Part shown: positions 53,455 through 64,000 of the stretch, piece by piece
Layout: each line of letters opens with the position of its first letter
How positions within the stretch are numbered: the first letter of the stretch is position 1
DNA from: Schizochytrium sp. TIO01
Lineage: Eukaryota; Sar; Bigyra; Thraustochytrida; Thraustochytriidae
Reading direction: 5' to 3'
Length of the DNA: 64,000 nucleotides
Assembly (NCBI GenBank): GCA_004764695.1
Contig: SMSO01000033.1
Coordinates: 139,001-203,000 of the forward strand
Notes under the pieces: generated by a model
The model's input: the letters and a program-made list of their open reading frames with translations, nothing else
The model's database searches: none
What the model was told of the DNA's origin: nothing
Translations under genes and position numbers: made by a program

Positions 53455-55850
53455 TTCCCCCGACGTTTCGCTTCACTGTGTCCTTCACTGACGTTGTTTT
53501 TCAATGTTGCTCCCACAAGAACCACACTAGTCACCGCCTGCTTCTTGATCGGACTTTTAGGATTCAAGATTTGACAATCGTGAAGTTTAGTCTCTATGAT
53601 CGTCAGTCAAAGTCTTCGGGCTTTGCTGTGGCTCTTGGGTCACGCTGTGATAGGCTCGACCTTTTCCGTGCCACCCTTCTGGACACCGTCGGACCGGTGT
53701 CTTCTTGTGATCTAGTTGAGTGAATAAGGAGCAGTCCTTCCTTGCCTGGTGAGTCAGTCTCCCTCGTCCTGTTTAGTTTAAAAGTGAGGCAGCTCACAGA
53801 TGATGACCTCGTGAGGTCCTCACTCACCGCACGGGCTCTGCGCGGGGACACAAGCTGAGGTTTGTCATCATCAAAAGACCAAATCGAAGGATTCTCGAGA
53901 TCATCTTGGAACTACTGTTAAAAGTAAGTAGGTAGGTAGATAGGTAGGTACCTACTAGATAGTTATAGTACAAGTACATGTTCGGGCACGTAAAAATAAA
54001 CTTCCACGATCCAAGTACAAAATCAATGATATGATGGTAAGCTCGCTCAAGGTATCGCTACCTGCTCTTGCTCTTGCTTGCTTGTCTTGTTCATGGATGG
54101 AGCAGCATCCGAGCACAATTGTGACGCTGGAGGGGAGTATTAGCGAGTGAGCAAGAAGAAAAGCTGCGTTAATGCTTCATATTATAAATTTTGCACCACT
54201 CACTGTCCTGTATTGTGTGTATACTGAGGTTCCGAATACAGCTTGCATTGCGCGGGTTGTCTGGGGGTCTCAAAATATGCACAATATCTTGGCTAGTGTG
54301 ACGCCAAAGCTGGTAACGTTAGAATAACGAAAGGGAGACACTAGGCTTTGAGAGGGTCTCGCTAGCAGCACTGGCGTAGGCACATGCGCCTGTCAGCACA
54401 GGCGGAAACGGCACCTTTCGAGCATCCGAAGGATTTTATCCTAAGGGTTTACTTCCATGACTAGCTTAGACAGGTAACAAACGGAATTTATAGTGCCTTG
54501 CAAACTTGGTCCAATGGATTTAAATGATACGTTTTCCTTGAGCAGATTAATCGTTTGTGTTTTTGAGGGCTTTGCGGAATACCTCAAGGTGCAACAGTGT
54601 CTATATCCACTACCATCGCATGGTGCAGTACAACAGTCGTCAAGCTAACTTCAAAATTTAAACTTCACCCAATCAGGCATCCCTCTTCTAGGCTGTCAAG
54701 ACGTTGCGAGTCTAGGGCCGACGCTTTGCTTGTGCAATTCTACCCTTTGAGTAAGATACTCTAGCTTCTTTAGCTTCTGCCTTCACAAGCGCAATCTGCA
54801 AAACATGTATGAAAGCGTATGACTTTCGGCGGCAGTCTGGTCGAGATTTCTTCTGTCACGCCGAAATTCGCCCACATGATTGTTTTATTAGCATTCGCCT
54901 CTGTTGATGCATGTAGTTGCACGGTAGTTTATATCTAGCTTGCCATAGACCCTCTGTAAATCTACCCCTACTTATCACAACTTTCAACAGCTACCTAGAT
55001 GCTTCAAGTTACTTGCTTAAAAAAACTAAAACTAAAAGTCCCCAACAAAATACATAATTCCACCATAAGTATAGCAACTCCAATCATATATTCTCAAGTC
55101 CCTCGTGAGTGTTTAAACATGTCGTACTATACCAGCGCGAGAGACAACGAATCAAATCCGAGCTAAACCTAGACAGCTGCCACTTCAAATCAGGATGCAA
55201 AAGTCTTACTTTGCTGCCAAATGTGGATCATTAATGCACGCTTGCCTGGGCCAGGTATTGTCTATCTGCCGAGCCTCATCGGTATCTTTGGCGCGCATTG
55301 TCTTCCGACACTCGCATTGCCTACAACGCTGAGCATTGCGCAGAGTTTAGAGCCGCCTTATATCTTTGCAGCGAAGGCCCCGAATCTGCCCCTTCTAATA
55401 TATTGCACAGTAGAGTGCATTCAATTAACGCGTATAGAGTTCCGACATTTGCATTGAGTGCAGTACTTTACATTGCGTGGCCCTGTCATAATTGGAAACA
55501 GACCCCCACAACATGTCCTTTCCAATAAATTTGCAGAGATCATTCAACAGCTCAATCCGTTTATCGGCAGGCAAATTAAGCAAAATGGCAACTTGAGAAC
55601 ACGTTCTTATAAGGAAGGCGGCTGTCCCTGAGAAAGTGTGCTCTTGAAGGCCGGCTATTCTCAAATCTTATTCTCAACCAACTAACACGTGACTTTCTCC
55701 TGACAACCTCTGATTGAGTTCGTAATCGTGACGAGGGCTGGAAATTTGCCCGTGCACTCGTCACGAGCAAGTCCTGAACATTTACGCTTAGGCCTGTGGA
55801 CACCTCAGGAACACTTTGGAGTGTATGGAAATAGTTCTGCGTTTTTGTCT

Positions 55851-55900
55851 TAGTTTTAGTTTTAGTTTTAGTTTTAGTTTTAGTTTTAGTTTTAGTTTTA
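55851..55900. repeat. (TTTTAG)n hexanucleotide repeat
   Basis: About eight near-perfect copies. The unit resembles some telomere-type repeats only loosely, since it lacks a G run, so a microsatellite is the safer call. Confidence 0.9.
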
Positions 55901-58192
55901 TTTTCCAAAATCTACAATTGAACAACCTCGTTCTGCTGAAAGTCAATTCAGAGCGGCGCGACTGTCTCGCCCCAGAAATCTAAATCAAGCACAACTTACG
56001 GATATCTATGGCTTTATTAGCGCACATGATTCAGGTCTGGCTCACTCAGATGTCCCTTGGCCAATGTTCACCTTCATAAAATTTGTGCTGGTCTCACCTT
56101 AGTTGTGCTATACCTTGTCGTACCCAGGCTTTTGTGGGGCTCGACCATCTCCTGTAAATGCTAAATGAAGGGTCTGTCCAGGCACTGCCGAAGAGTTTCG
56201 CATCGATCTCTTCTTCTTGAAAGCAAAGCTACTACGCCAGCATATCGCCATGACCTACGTAGTCTATAAAAGAATCGGCACTCAGTATGTCTGTCCCGCA
56301 GGAGGACTTAGCGGGACATGGCCATGTCCTGTGATAGGCCACGTACAGATCCACCACCCTCTTCCGAGAGCCCAGTCTCCGCGCTGCCGTTTCGAAGCTT
56401 GGCCAGACTGCCACCAGCGCAGTCAGTACGCAGGAAGATTGGCGCCTGGATCCAGCCATTCCCAGGTCCTCGAGAGCAGAGGTAATCATGCAGAACCATG
56501 GAACTTGGAGACCGTAAGACGGCATTCAGGTGATCTTTTCCCTACAGAAGTTGAGGCTGGCTTGCTTTCTGTAAGCCTGCTTGTTGGAATGAGCCCTCTC
56601 AAAAATACACAACGCGGCTGCTGTGCAATCTTAGACCAGGAATCTTGGACCGCGAGGGAAGAAGATCTTTTAGCCTTCTTCTTGCATCGTAGGAATCCGT
56701 TCGTAAGAATGCACCTCAAGGTCTGCAGAGCATTCTCTCAGGATGGACGCGACATGCCGATCATTAGCAGCACGCGCCTGTTGCAGTCAAGTTGGCCACA
56801 GGATACCTCCCGTCGACATCTGCGTTGACGGCGACTCCGTATGCAAGCGCTTTTTATTTTTATTTTATTATTTTTTTATATATTTTTTTTAAAATCATGA
56901 ATTCCGAGTCGTCATTTACACTTTAAAAATGAAACAAGCGATGTATAATATTTAAATATAAATTATGAAGAGAAGCTTGGTGTGCATTTATGACCTGCAG
57001 TTTCCAAGCCCTAGAAGATGGGTTTAGTGACTACGTTTTGGGGTCTGATAAAACTGACACTACTACAACTTGATTCGAAATGGCGGCTGCTTGGCGCCTC
57101 TGCTCCATGCGAAAGCTCTCGAGGCCATTATGTATGTGTTCAGCCAGTTCGAAACCCCTGATTCCCTGATTCCCTGATTCCCTGAATGAACACTTTCGAT
57201 TCTTTTCGACCATACATATTGAAAACTACAGAAAATGAAGTAGAGAGAAAAAAGAAAAGAAAAGAAAAGAAAAGAAAAGAAAAACAGATTTCTCTAAGTG
57301 TTACTAAAAGAAAAGGCATCCATCCACCCACTCTTAGTGACAGCCTATCCATTTGCTAGACGCTGTCAAGTGGCAGGCTTTTTGGCTCACGAATTTCTTA
57401 CAAACTGATCTTAGGAGGGCGGCCTACAGCCACCTACGCAAAAGCTAGCCAACTACCCACCTGGGCAAGCACACGAATAAAAAGAAGAAGGTGAACGCAT
57501 GAATCCTTGGAGCTTCTACGAGCCAGGTAACAGGTTCTACTGCTACAATAAAGAAAGGTCGAGTTTAATTTAAACCAGGAGAGCAGTCCTGGCAGGTACC
57601 TATGTAACCCTTATCTGTCTCCGCACTCAATTACCCCCACAGAAGAAGAGAAAATGTACGGGACTAAGTACTTATATGACTTGTGTACCCACAGCTACCT
57701 CGGCTCAGCAAAGAGCGATTGCTGCGGCTGCTCAAAGGTTTAGAAGCGCTCAATACTTCTGACTCGCGATGACACGCCGCCTCAAACTCCGTTCACGCTG
57801 AGGCCTCGTCACGTGGAGCTGCTATCCTAGCAGCAGCGAAGGCTTAAAAGATCGCCAAGAACACTCAGGCGTGGGAGAGCACAGCGCTGACCATGGAATG
57901 AAGGAGCTCTTCGGGAATGAGGAGAGATCAAACAGAACCAACGAGCCCGAGCCTCAACTCGAGGAATCCAAAGTTTAGAGCCAAGCAAGCAAGAGGGGTA
58001 CGCGCTCGGCGCTGGTCAGGCTGTGGGTAGGTAGGTACCTACGAGCTAATTTGTATGCGCAGTATTTGGTACCTGGGTAGTAAAGAAGGAAGCCTTCTTT
58101 TGGAAAAACTTCGACTGCAGAAAGAACTCCATGTTTGTTTATTCTATCTAAGCTGTCAGCTTCGCTGTTTCATTATTTTCAAATTGCTTTGA

Positions 58193-58272
58193 TTTGGTTT
58201 GGTTTGGTTTGGTTTGGTTTGGTTTGGTTTGGTTTGGTTTGGTTTGGTTTGGTTTGGTTTGGTTTGGTTTGG
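58193..58272. repeat. (TTTGG)n pentanucleotide repeat
   Basis: Sixteen perfect copies of TTTGG in 80 bases, with no interruption. The lack of decay suggests recent expansion. Confidence 0.95.
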
Positions 58273-60356
58273 GGTCCAACTTGAAGCCAAATCTGATCTT
58301 GAGATCAAGTTGAGTTGTCGGTAATCTCAGTCACCTGTAATAAGTCGCGGGCTGATTTGGCGGTATAGAGATCTATCGAGGCTTCGGGACGAAATTGAGA
58401 ATGGTAGAATGAGCTTTTCACTTTCACTTTCAGAGCCCTCCCTCCGTGGTCGCACTTTTAGGGAAGCTGTTCTCTTCTTCTCTTTGTTCTTTCTCTCTCC
58501 CTCCATCTTTGTTGCCCATCTTTCTTTAGCTACTCGGTTCCAGTGTACCTTTTAGAGGCGGCATCGCAGTTTCTTAGTTCATCCCTCCATCCATTCCTTC
58601 CTTATTCATTCATTCATTCATTCAGTTCATTCATGTGCGCGTTCTCTCGAAAGAATGAATGGCTGCTCCAAACGAGCAATTTCTTCCTGCAGCCGCGACG
58701 TGCAACTTGAAACTTTGAAGGCCAAGTTCGCTTAGAGCTTTCTGTTTTCAGCCTCCCTCCACTCAGTAAGATTTGTCAGGTCTCCTAAGAAGGATTCCTA
58801 AAGGGTCAGGCAGGCAGAGACGAGCTCTTCTGCACTGCCCACTGGAGGACCGTGCCGTAGAAGGCTGCTACTTTTCACATTGCGATTCACATTACTGTTC
58901 ACATCATTGATGTGAAAGGTAGTAGTAACGCAAGAGAGGTTTTCAACTTTACACTTTACATACATTTTGTTAAAAGAAATTATTATTATATATATGCAAG
59001 TTGAGTGCGATCTTTTGTCTTCAGTAGAAATTAAGAATAAAAAGGGTGATGAAGGAAAGGGATGGACAATGAAGACTTGCACCGAGGCTGTAATTTCATG
59101 GCGCTCGTGACGAACACTTGTCTACTTCCGCTCCCACGTGCTAGGCTGTGGTAGGTACGGCATGCTGACGCGAACTGCTAGCAAACTTAAGATCGGTTGG
59201 CCACCATGGCCTTAACGCGCGCCATCTTTATTTTTTTTATTTTTTTCGCACGTACCTTTTGGACAAACAAGTTTTCAAGATGGAGGCACCCACAGTAGTG
59301 TGCCACTACCATTGCTGAGACCTATGTTAGGACCAAGGTAGTGGTTAGTACTTCTTTATGCTCTCACGTGTCCCCTCCCTGAGCCGCCACCGCCTTCTGA
59401 ATCATCCATCTATTAGCACTGCTGACATGAACCAGAGCCATTGATCAGAGCCAATCGATCAGAAGTTTTACGCCTGGTTCGAAGAATGACTAAATTTTAG
59501 GCGCGGATCTAACAATGAGAGTGTAAGCAGAAAAAGTACACGGGACAGTGTGCTATAATAGTTCTGTTTTCATCTTTTCATTTTTTATATTTTTTTAATT
59601 AACAAATAGGATCTCTTGGTCAAAGCGATGATTCGATTGGTATGAACATGAATCTTTAAAGCGAGATGAACAAGGCGATAAATCATATAATTACTTGAGT
59701 TCCACTAGAGCTTACGAAAAGCAGTCTCTCCCACTTGATAATCAGAGACGTGCACAGGCATTTGAATCGTTTGCGCTCGACGAGGGAGTTTGTGCCAAGC
59801 ACTTTTGCGAAATGTTTTTTTAATATGGGGACGCTGGCTGGGCAGGGAACAACAAGATACAAAACCAATGTCAGAGACCAGGGAAGAGAGAGATAGAACG
59901 AAGCCTAGTAAAATTCCGTGCTCCTGAAGTTGGACGTTCCATATATGAATCTATTGTAGGACCACCCTTAAAAATAAAAAAAAGACATGATCAAAAACTG
60001 TTTCTCAATGTTCTAGTACTAATTTACTTGCAAGCTGTTCCAATGAAAAAAAAAAATGGAGGAATGGACATAACCTTGTTGTCTCCTCAGAGTCAGTGCA
60101 TAGTCTTCGTTTCCAAAGTGATCTTTATGTACTCCTTTAGCATTTTGTACATTAAAAAACAAAACTTAGCTTGTTACAAAAATCTACATTACATCAGAAA
60201 TAAGCAGAGTCGGCAATTAAGAAAGGGAAGGTAGCAAGTGAAAGTCTTGACTGTAAATCCAAAACTTCAATCCCTTGGACCTTGGTCCTCAATCAGACCC
60301 CTTTGGAAATAAGTACTTAATTCACCAAGCGTCAAAGCTTGTGTAGACGTGGTAAC

Positions 60357-63300
60357 ATGATGTTGGCGTCTGCGAGACTTTTGGGTCTTGTAGTAATCAC
60401 GTTTGCTACTCTGGGTAAAGAAGGCTTGCATGTTACTGCACAGCGATCTGACTCGTGTGTAGCAGGGGATAATTTAGTGGTGCTACCAGCAAGTTCCTTT
60501 TGTTCGTCAGAATCACAGAGCTCTGGAACTGAAGCGTCTGTATCCTCTTCCTCTGCAACAACTTCTGAAGCATGCTGTGGTGATCTCAGTGCTGCTACAA
60601 GAACTGATCTACGTTTGTTACAGGACAGCTCTAGCTCTAGCAGTCAATGTCGTAGCATTTCCTTCAGTAGAGGCTTTTGTCCGGAAGATGCTAACTGTGA
60701 TGTAACAGAGACAGAGTTGTATATTGATGTGACATTTAATGCTCAAGACAGCTCGTGTTGCTCTACCTGTCAATGTTGGGGTGATCCTTATTGTGTGGAT
60801 TTCACTGGTCAACGTGACGAGTGGGTGATCTGTGATTCTCGCGACAAGGATACGTGTAATCAGCAGAAAGCTCGCTGTAATACTGAAACATTTGATCACA
60901 ACGGAGAGCAGTGCGAATTCGTCAAAACGTCTAAGCTTCCAGGCGTCTCTGGTAAGGCTTGGCGTGGATGGGAAATTGATGGTAGCCCATGCCAATCTGT
61001 TTCGCTTTGGACTGGTGACACCAGCAAACCTGCCCCGCGAATGATCATGTATTCTCGAAACGGGTTTACCGTCAACCTCATTCTTGGAGAGCGTGGTGTC
61101 ATTACGGATACTGAGATCGTGGATGAAAATAACAAGGTGAACTATACAATCAATGCTGCGGAGTGTCTTGCCTCAAAAAAGGCATCCGTATGGACTGTTG
61201 AGGGTGCAGATGAAATCCCGTCTACATGGACTGTCTCTTCACCAACAAAATATCAGGTACAATGGCAGATCGTATCCCCAGATGAACGTGTATTTCTCAA
61301 TGTAACTTGTGTAAAGCTTTACCAACGCGCACGTCAAGACGTTACGCTAGTTGATGCACAAGAAACAGCTTCGTCAGATGACATCAGTGGCTATTGCCCT
61401 TCTGGTGTGATCTCTGAGCGAGTTGAGGCCGAGGCCAACGGCCAGAAAAATACGCTTAATCGCACGCATAGCTCCCATTGTATCACTGAAGAAATTGGAA
61501 ACTGTGGTGCGGCATGCAAATCATTCATATCTCAAGACTGCCTTACAGAGTATAATTTGGACAGTTATGTCCAATACTGGTGTTCAACGACTGATTTCAG
61601 CATGCTGGAAACCCCACTTACTGCTTCAGCATGCTACAAAAAAATTATGACAGCAAAAAACAATGAAAATTGTGATGCCGCAACGTGGGCGGAAATCATT
61701 TGTTCAATTGATGCTGCACTAGTGGGCACAGATACATACTATGAGAAGTGCCTTTCCACAATCTCAGAGTTTGGGTTTTACCAGTACTATGATGAGCGCC
61801 TTGCAGAGACAAGCCTTGGTCAGTACCTCCCCACAGCTCCTTACGAAGCCACTTCTTGTGGTTCAACTCCTGCAGACTATGATGTACAAACCTCTGACTG
61901 TGAAAGAGGTGCTGCAGTTCAATATTATGACTCAGATACTGAGACGTGGATCGAGGCATTCTTCATCCCGGAATCTAAGCCACCTTGTAGCGGAGGTATC
62001 CATGTTCAGGGCAGCGACTTCCCCCAACTTCTTCAAAACCCCCTCCGTATTTCTCAGTGCTCTGTGATGGAGGCCAAGTGTCAGATTGTAAACAAATGCC
62101 AGCCGGTGTCCGGTTTCGACTTACTACTTAACTTTGCGGCCAGCGCAGCAGCCTGCATCGTTGTTGATAGACCGACCTCTTCTCCAACCGTTTCTCCAAC
62201 CACGTTGGCTCCAGTTGTAGCACCAACCTCGTGCTACACATTAAAATATAAATACACCGGCACTCCAAATAAAATTTACAATGGTGTTTCAGCTGCAGAA
62301 GAGTGTCATTCTCTCTGCCAAAGTGAAGCTGACTTTGATTGTGCTGTATGGTCATGGTTGAAGAAGGGCAAAAAACAATGCTATTTGTGGAAAAGTAGCG
62401 ACAAAACCCTCACAAAGAGCAACAACTGGGTATCAGGACCTGCAGAGTGCCCAACAGATGCACCGACATTAGCAACTTGCTATAGCATTGATACTCTTTA
62501 CAATGGAAAGAAAGCGAAACCTGCCTCTAAAAAGGCTGCGGATTCCAGTGAATGCCAGAGCCTATGTGCAAACCTCTCGCAATGCAAATTTTGGACTTAT
62601 TTTGGCAAACAGAGCAAGTGTCTATTTTTCAAGTCTGTGACAAAGGAGGTATCAAAACCATCTCGCTTCGGTTATATCTCTGGCCCCAAAGGTTGCGTAG
62701 TCCCGGTTCAATCTACTCCTCAACCGACGCCTCAGCCCGCTGATACTGAAAATCAGACACCTGCACCAACACCAACACCCACTATGGAGCCTACAAATAA
62801 GCCCACAAAACGGACGCCGACAAAGAAGCCAACTTCTCAACCTACGCCGGAGCCGACAAAGATGCCCACTCCTCAACCTACGCCAAAGCCAACTCCTCAA
62901 CCTACGCCGGAACCGACAAAGGAACCTACTCCTCAGCCTACGCCAAAGCCCACAAAGGAACCCACGAAGGAACCTACAAATAAGCCCACTCCTCAGCCTA
63001 CGCCTAAGCCGACCAAGGAGCCTACGGAGGAGCCAACAAATAAGCCAACTCCTCAGCCTACGCCTAAGCCGACCAAGGAACCTACGGAGGAGCCTACAAA
63101 CAAGCCCACTCCTCAACCTACACCAAAGCCCACAAAAGAACCCACGGAGGAGCCTACAAACAAGCCCACTCCTCAACCTACGCCAAAGCCCACAAAAGAA
63201 CCCACGGAGGAGCCTACAAACAAGCCCACTCCTCAGCCTACGCCAAAGCCGACTAAGGAACCTACAGAAGAGCCAACAAACAAGCCCACTCCTCAACCAA

Positions 63301-64000
63301 CGCCTAAGCCCACAAAGGAACCCACGGAGGAGCCTACAAATAAGCCAACTCCTCAGCCTACGCCTAAGCCGACCAAGGAACCTACGGAGGAGCCTACAAA
63401 CAAGCCCACTCCTCAACCTACGCCAAAGCCCACAAAGGAACCCACGGAGGAGCCTACAAATAAGCCAACTCCTCAGCCTACGCCTAAGCCGACCAAGGAA
63501 CCTACGGAGGAGCCTACAAACAAGCCCACCCCTCAGCCTACGCCAAAGCCGACCAAGGAACCCACGGAGGAGCCTACAAATAAGCCCACTCCTCAACCAA
63601 CGCCAAAGCCCACAAAAGAACCCACGGAGGAGCCTACAAATAAGCCAACTCCTCAGCCAACGCCGAAGCCGACCAAGGAACCTACGGAGGAGCCTACAAA
63701 CAAGCCCACTCCTCAGCCTACGCCAAAGCCCACAAAGGAACCTACGGAGGAGCCTACAAACAAGCCCACTCCTCAGCCTACGCCTAAGCCGACCAAGGAA
63801 CCTACGGAGGAGCCTACAAACAAGCCCACTCCTCAACCTACGCCACAGCCCGTTGATACTGAAAATCAGACACCTGCACCTACGCCAAAGCCGACCAAGG
63901 AGCCTACGGAGGAGCCTACAAATAAGCCCACTCCTCAACCTACGCCAAAGCCCACAAAGGAACCTACGGAGGAGCCTACAAATAAGCCAACTCCTCAGCC
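60357..64000 (+). CDS. Large secreted VWD-like/PAN protein with Pro-Thr repeat, 3' truncated
   Basis: An uninterrupted frame starts at ATG 60357 and leaves the window after 1214 codons. A signal peptide (about 1-28, [13 protein letters not shown] core) precedes a Ser-rich segment. At residue 138 begins CQCWGDPYC, which resembles the start of von Willebrand D domains (CxCWGDPHxxxFDG), though the Phe-Asp-Gly part reads DFTG. A long Cys-rich region with N-glycosylation sites follows. Two PAN/Apple-like modules lie at about 626-695 and 708-780, each beginning CY and containing a CxSLC or CQSLC helix and a later CYLW or CLFF strand. From about 785 it is Pro/Thr/Lys/Glu repeat to the window end. 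PAN modules bind carbohydrate or protein, and such Pro-Thr stalks are common in stramenopile surface proteins. A cell-surface adhesion or wall role is inferred. The 428-codon minus-strand frame at 62652-63938 is a mirror of the repeat. Confidence 0.85.
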   Translation, partial: MMLASARLLGLVVITFATLGKEGLHVTAQRSDSCVAGDNLVVLPASSFCSSESQSSGTEASVSSSSATTSEACCGDLSAATRTDLRLLQDSSSSSSQCRSISFSRGFCPEDANCDVTETELYIDVTFNAQDSSCCSTCQCWGDPYCVDFTGQRDEWVICDSRDKDTCNQQKARCNTETFDHNGEQCEFVKTSKLPGVSGKAWRGWEIDGSPCQSVSLWTGDTSKPAPRMIMYSRNGFTVNLILGERGVITDTEIVDENNKVNYTINAAECLASKKASVWTVEGADEIPSTWTVSSPTKYQVQWQIVSPDERVFLNVTCVKLYQRARQDVTLVDAQETASSDDISGYCPSGVISERVEAEANGQKNTLNRTHSSHCITEEIGNCGAACKSFISQDCLTEYNLDSYVQYWCSTTDFSMLETPLTASACYKKIMTAKNNENCDAATWAEIICSIDAALVGTDTYYEKCLSTISEFGFYQYYDERLAETSLGQYLPTAPYEATSCGSTPADYDVQTSDCERGAAVQYYDSDTETWIEAFFIPESKPPCSGGIHVQGSDFPQLLQNPLRISQCSVMEAKCQIVNKCQPVSGFDLLLNFAASAAACIVVDRPTSSPTVSPTTLAPVVAPTSCYTLKYKYTGTPNKIYNGVSAAEECHSLCQSEADFDCAVWSWLKKGKKQCYLWKSSDKTLTKSNNWVSGPAECPTDAPTLATCYSIDTLYNGKKAKPASKKAADSSECQSLCANLSQCKFWTYFGKQSKCLFFKSVTKEVSKPSRFGYISGPKGCVVPVQSTPQPTPQPADTENQTPAPTPTPTMEPTNKPTKRTPTKKPTSQPTPEPTKMPTPQPTPKPTPQPTPEPTKEPTPQPTPKPTKEPTKEPTNKPTPQPTPKPTKEPTEEPTNKPTPQPTPKPTKEPTEEPTNKPTPQPTPKPTKEPTEEPTNKPTPQPTPKPTKEPTEEPTNKPTPQPTPKPTKEPTEEPTNKPTPQPTPKPTKEPTEEPTNKPTPQPTPKPTKEPTEEPTNKPTPQPTPKPTKEPTEEPTNKPTPQPTPKPTKEPTEEPTNKPTPQPTPKPTKEPTEEPTNKPTPQPTPKPTKEPTEEPTNKPTPQPTPKPTKEPTEEPTNKPTPQPTPKPTKEPTEEPTNKPTPQPTPKPTKEPTEEPTNKPTPQPTPQPVDTENQTPAPTPKPTKEPTEEPTNKPTPQPTPKPTKEPTEEPTNKPTPQ
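62941..63840 (+). repeat. 60-bp (20-residue) Pro-Thr coding repeat, 15 units
   Basis: Fifteen consecutive 60-base units encode [20 protein letters not shown]. In the 14 units from 63001 to 63840 every base difference I see is synonymous; the unit at 62941 has one Glu to Lys change. Neighbouring pairs look alike at 120-base spacing (for example 63301-63420 and 63421-63540). The array is interrupted at 63841 by a [10 protein letters not shown] spacer that also occurs before it near 62745, then restarts and runs off the window. Confidence 0.95.

Larger units (their letters stand above)
53455..60356. other. Gene-poor 6.9-kb spacer rich in simple repeats
   Basis: No gene is supported. The longest plus-strand frame (ATG at about 56250 to 56828) has no known motif. 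Repeats include a GTAG run with the palindrome GTAGGTACCTAC at 53944-53955 and another at 58031-58042, TTTTAG at 55851-55900, CCCTGATT at about 57156-57185, AAAAG at about 57250-57284, TTTGG at 58193-58272 and ATTC near 58605-58635. Confidence 0.55.

Noticed and set aside
55851-55900. Interstitial telomere repeat
   Set aside because: TTTTAG lacks the G run of telomere repeats and no telomere-like context surrounds it.
56217-56828. 203-codon plus-strand frame
   Set aside because: It begins with TTG, has no recognisable domain and overlaps open frames on the other strand. I could not link it to any transposon protein, so it is not called a gene.
62652-63938. 428-codon minus-strand open frame rich in Leu, Arg and Gly
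   Set aside because: It is the exact reverse of the Pro-Thr repeat. The codon pattern of the repeat keeps the opposite strand free of stops, and the plus strand has a signal peptide, Cys modules and synonymous-only variation.

Overview
The window looks like nuclear DNA of a unicellular eukaryote with few introns. Most genes are single long open frames on alternating strands, separated by AT-rich spacers full of microsatellites. Two genes have clear GT-AG introns: panB (two) and a small Cys-rich gene (one). Proline/threonine-rich extracellular repeats, TPR proteins with a TIR-like N-terminal domain and intron-poor genes together suggest a stramenopile, perhaps a thraustochytrid. This placement is an inference, as no rRNA or organelle marker is present. 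No tRNA, rRNA, CRISPR, intact transposon or virus was recognised.

Layout. 1-4549 has no gene. 4550-6706 (+) encodes a two-KH RNA-binding protein. 7412-7803 is a 196-bp direct tandem duplication covering the 5' leader and first codons of the next gene, a class-3 lipase with FN3-like, RanBP2-type and FYVE-like modules (7786-10707, +). A secreted or anchored spermidine-synthase-like protein (11313-12851, +) and a sphingomyelinase-like phosphodiesterase (14250-16451, +) follow. The latter converges on a WDR55-like protein (16806-18302, -). An Asp/Asn beta-hydroxylase-like membrane protein (18881-21967, -) diverges from a kinesin (23891-27076, +).

27077-34598 is gene-poor but holds a two-exon gene for a 62-residue protein with 15 cysteines (31367-31782, +). 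Next come a TIR-like/TPR protein (34599-36836, +), a double-AAA ATPase of the SPATA5L1/AFG2B type (37779-40556, +), panB (41043-42653, +), a CCDC12/cwf18 splicing factor (43384-44007, -), an epoxide-hydrolase-like enzyme (45674-46564, +), an unrecognised Ser-rich protein (47458-49257, -) and two tandem fatty-acid-hydroxylase/sterol-desaturase paralogues (50133-51167 and 52438-53454, both -). 53455-60356 is a gene-poor spacer rich in simple repeats. The window ends inside a large secreted protein (60357 to beyond 64000, +) with a VWD-like segment, two PAN/Apple-like modules and a long 20-residue Pro/Thr repeat.

The genes do not form an operon or an obvious single pathway. There is a loose lipid theme (lipase, sphingomyelinase-like, two hydroxylases, epoxide-hydrolase-like) and a ribosome/RNA theme (KH, WDR55, AFG2B-like, CCDC12), but linkage in a eukaryote need not mean joint function. 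The most notable items are the TIR-like/TPR protein with a conserved Glu at the NADase position, the leader duplication that creates a strong-context upstream ORF, the Cys-rich microprotein, and the terminal repeat array, where 14 consecutive 60-bp units differ only by synonymous changes.
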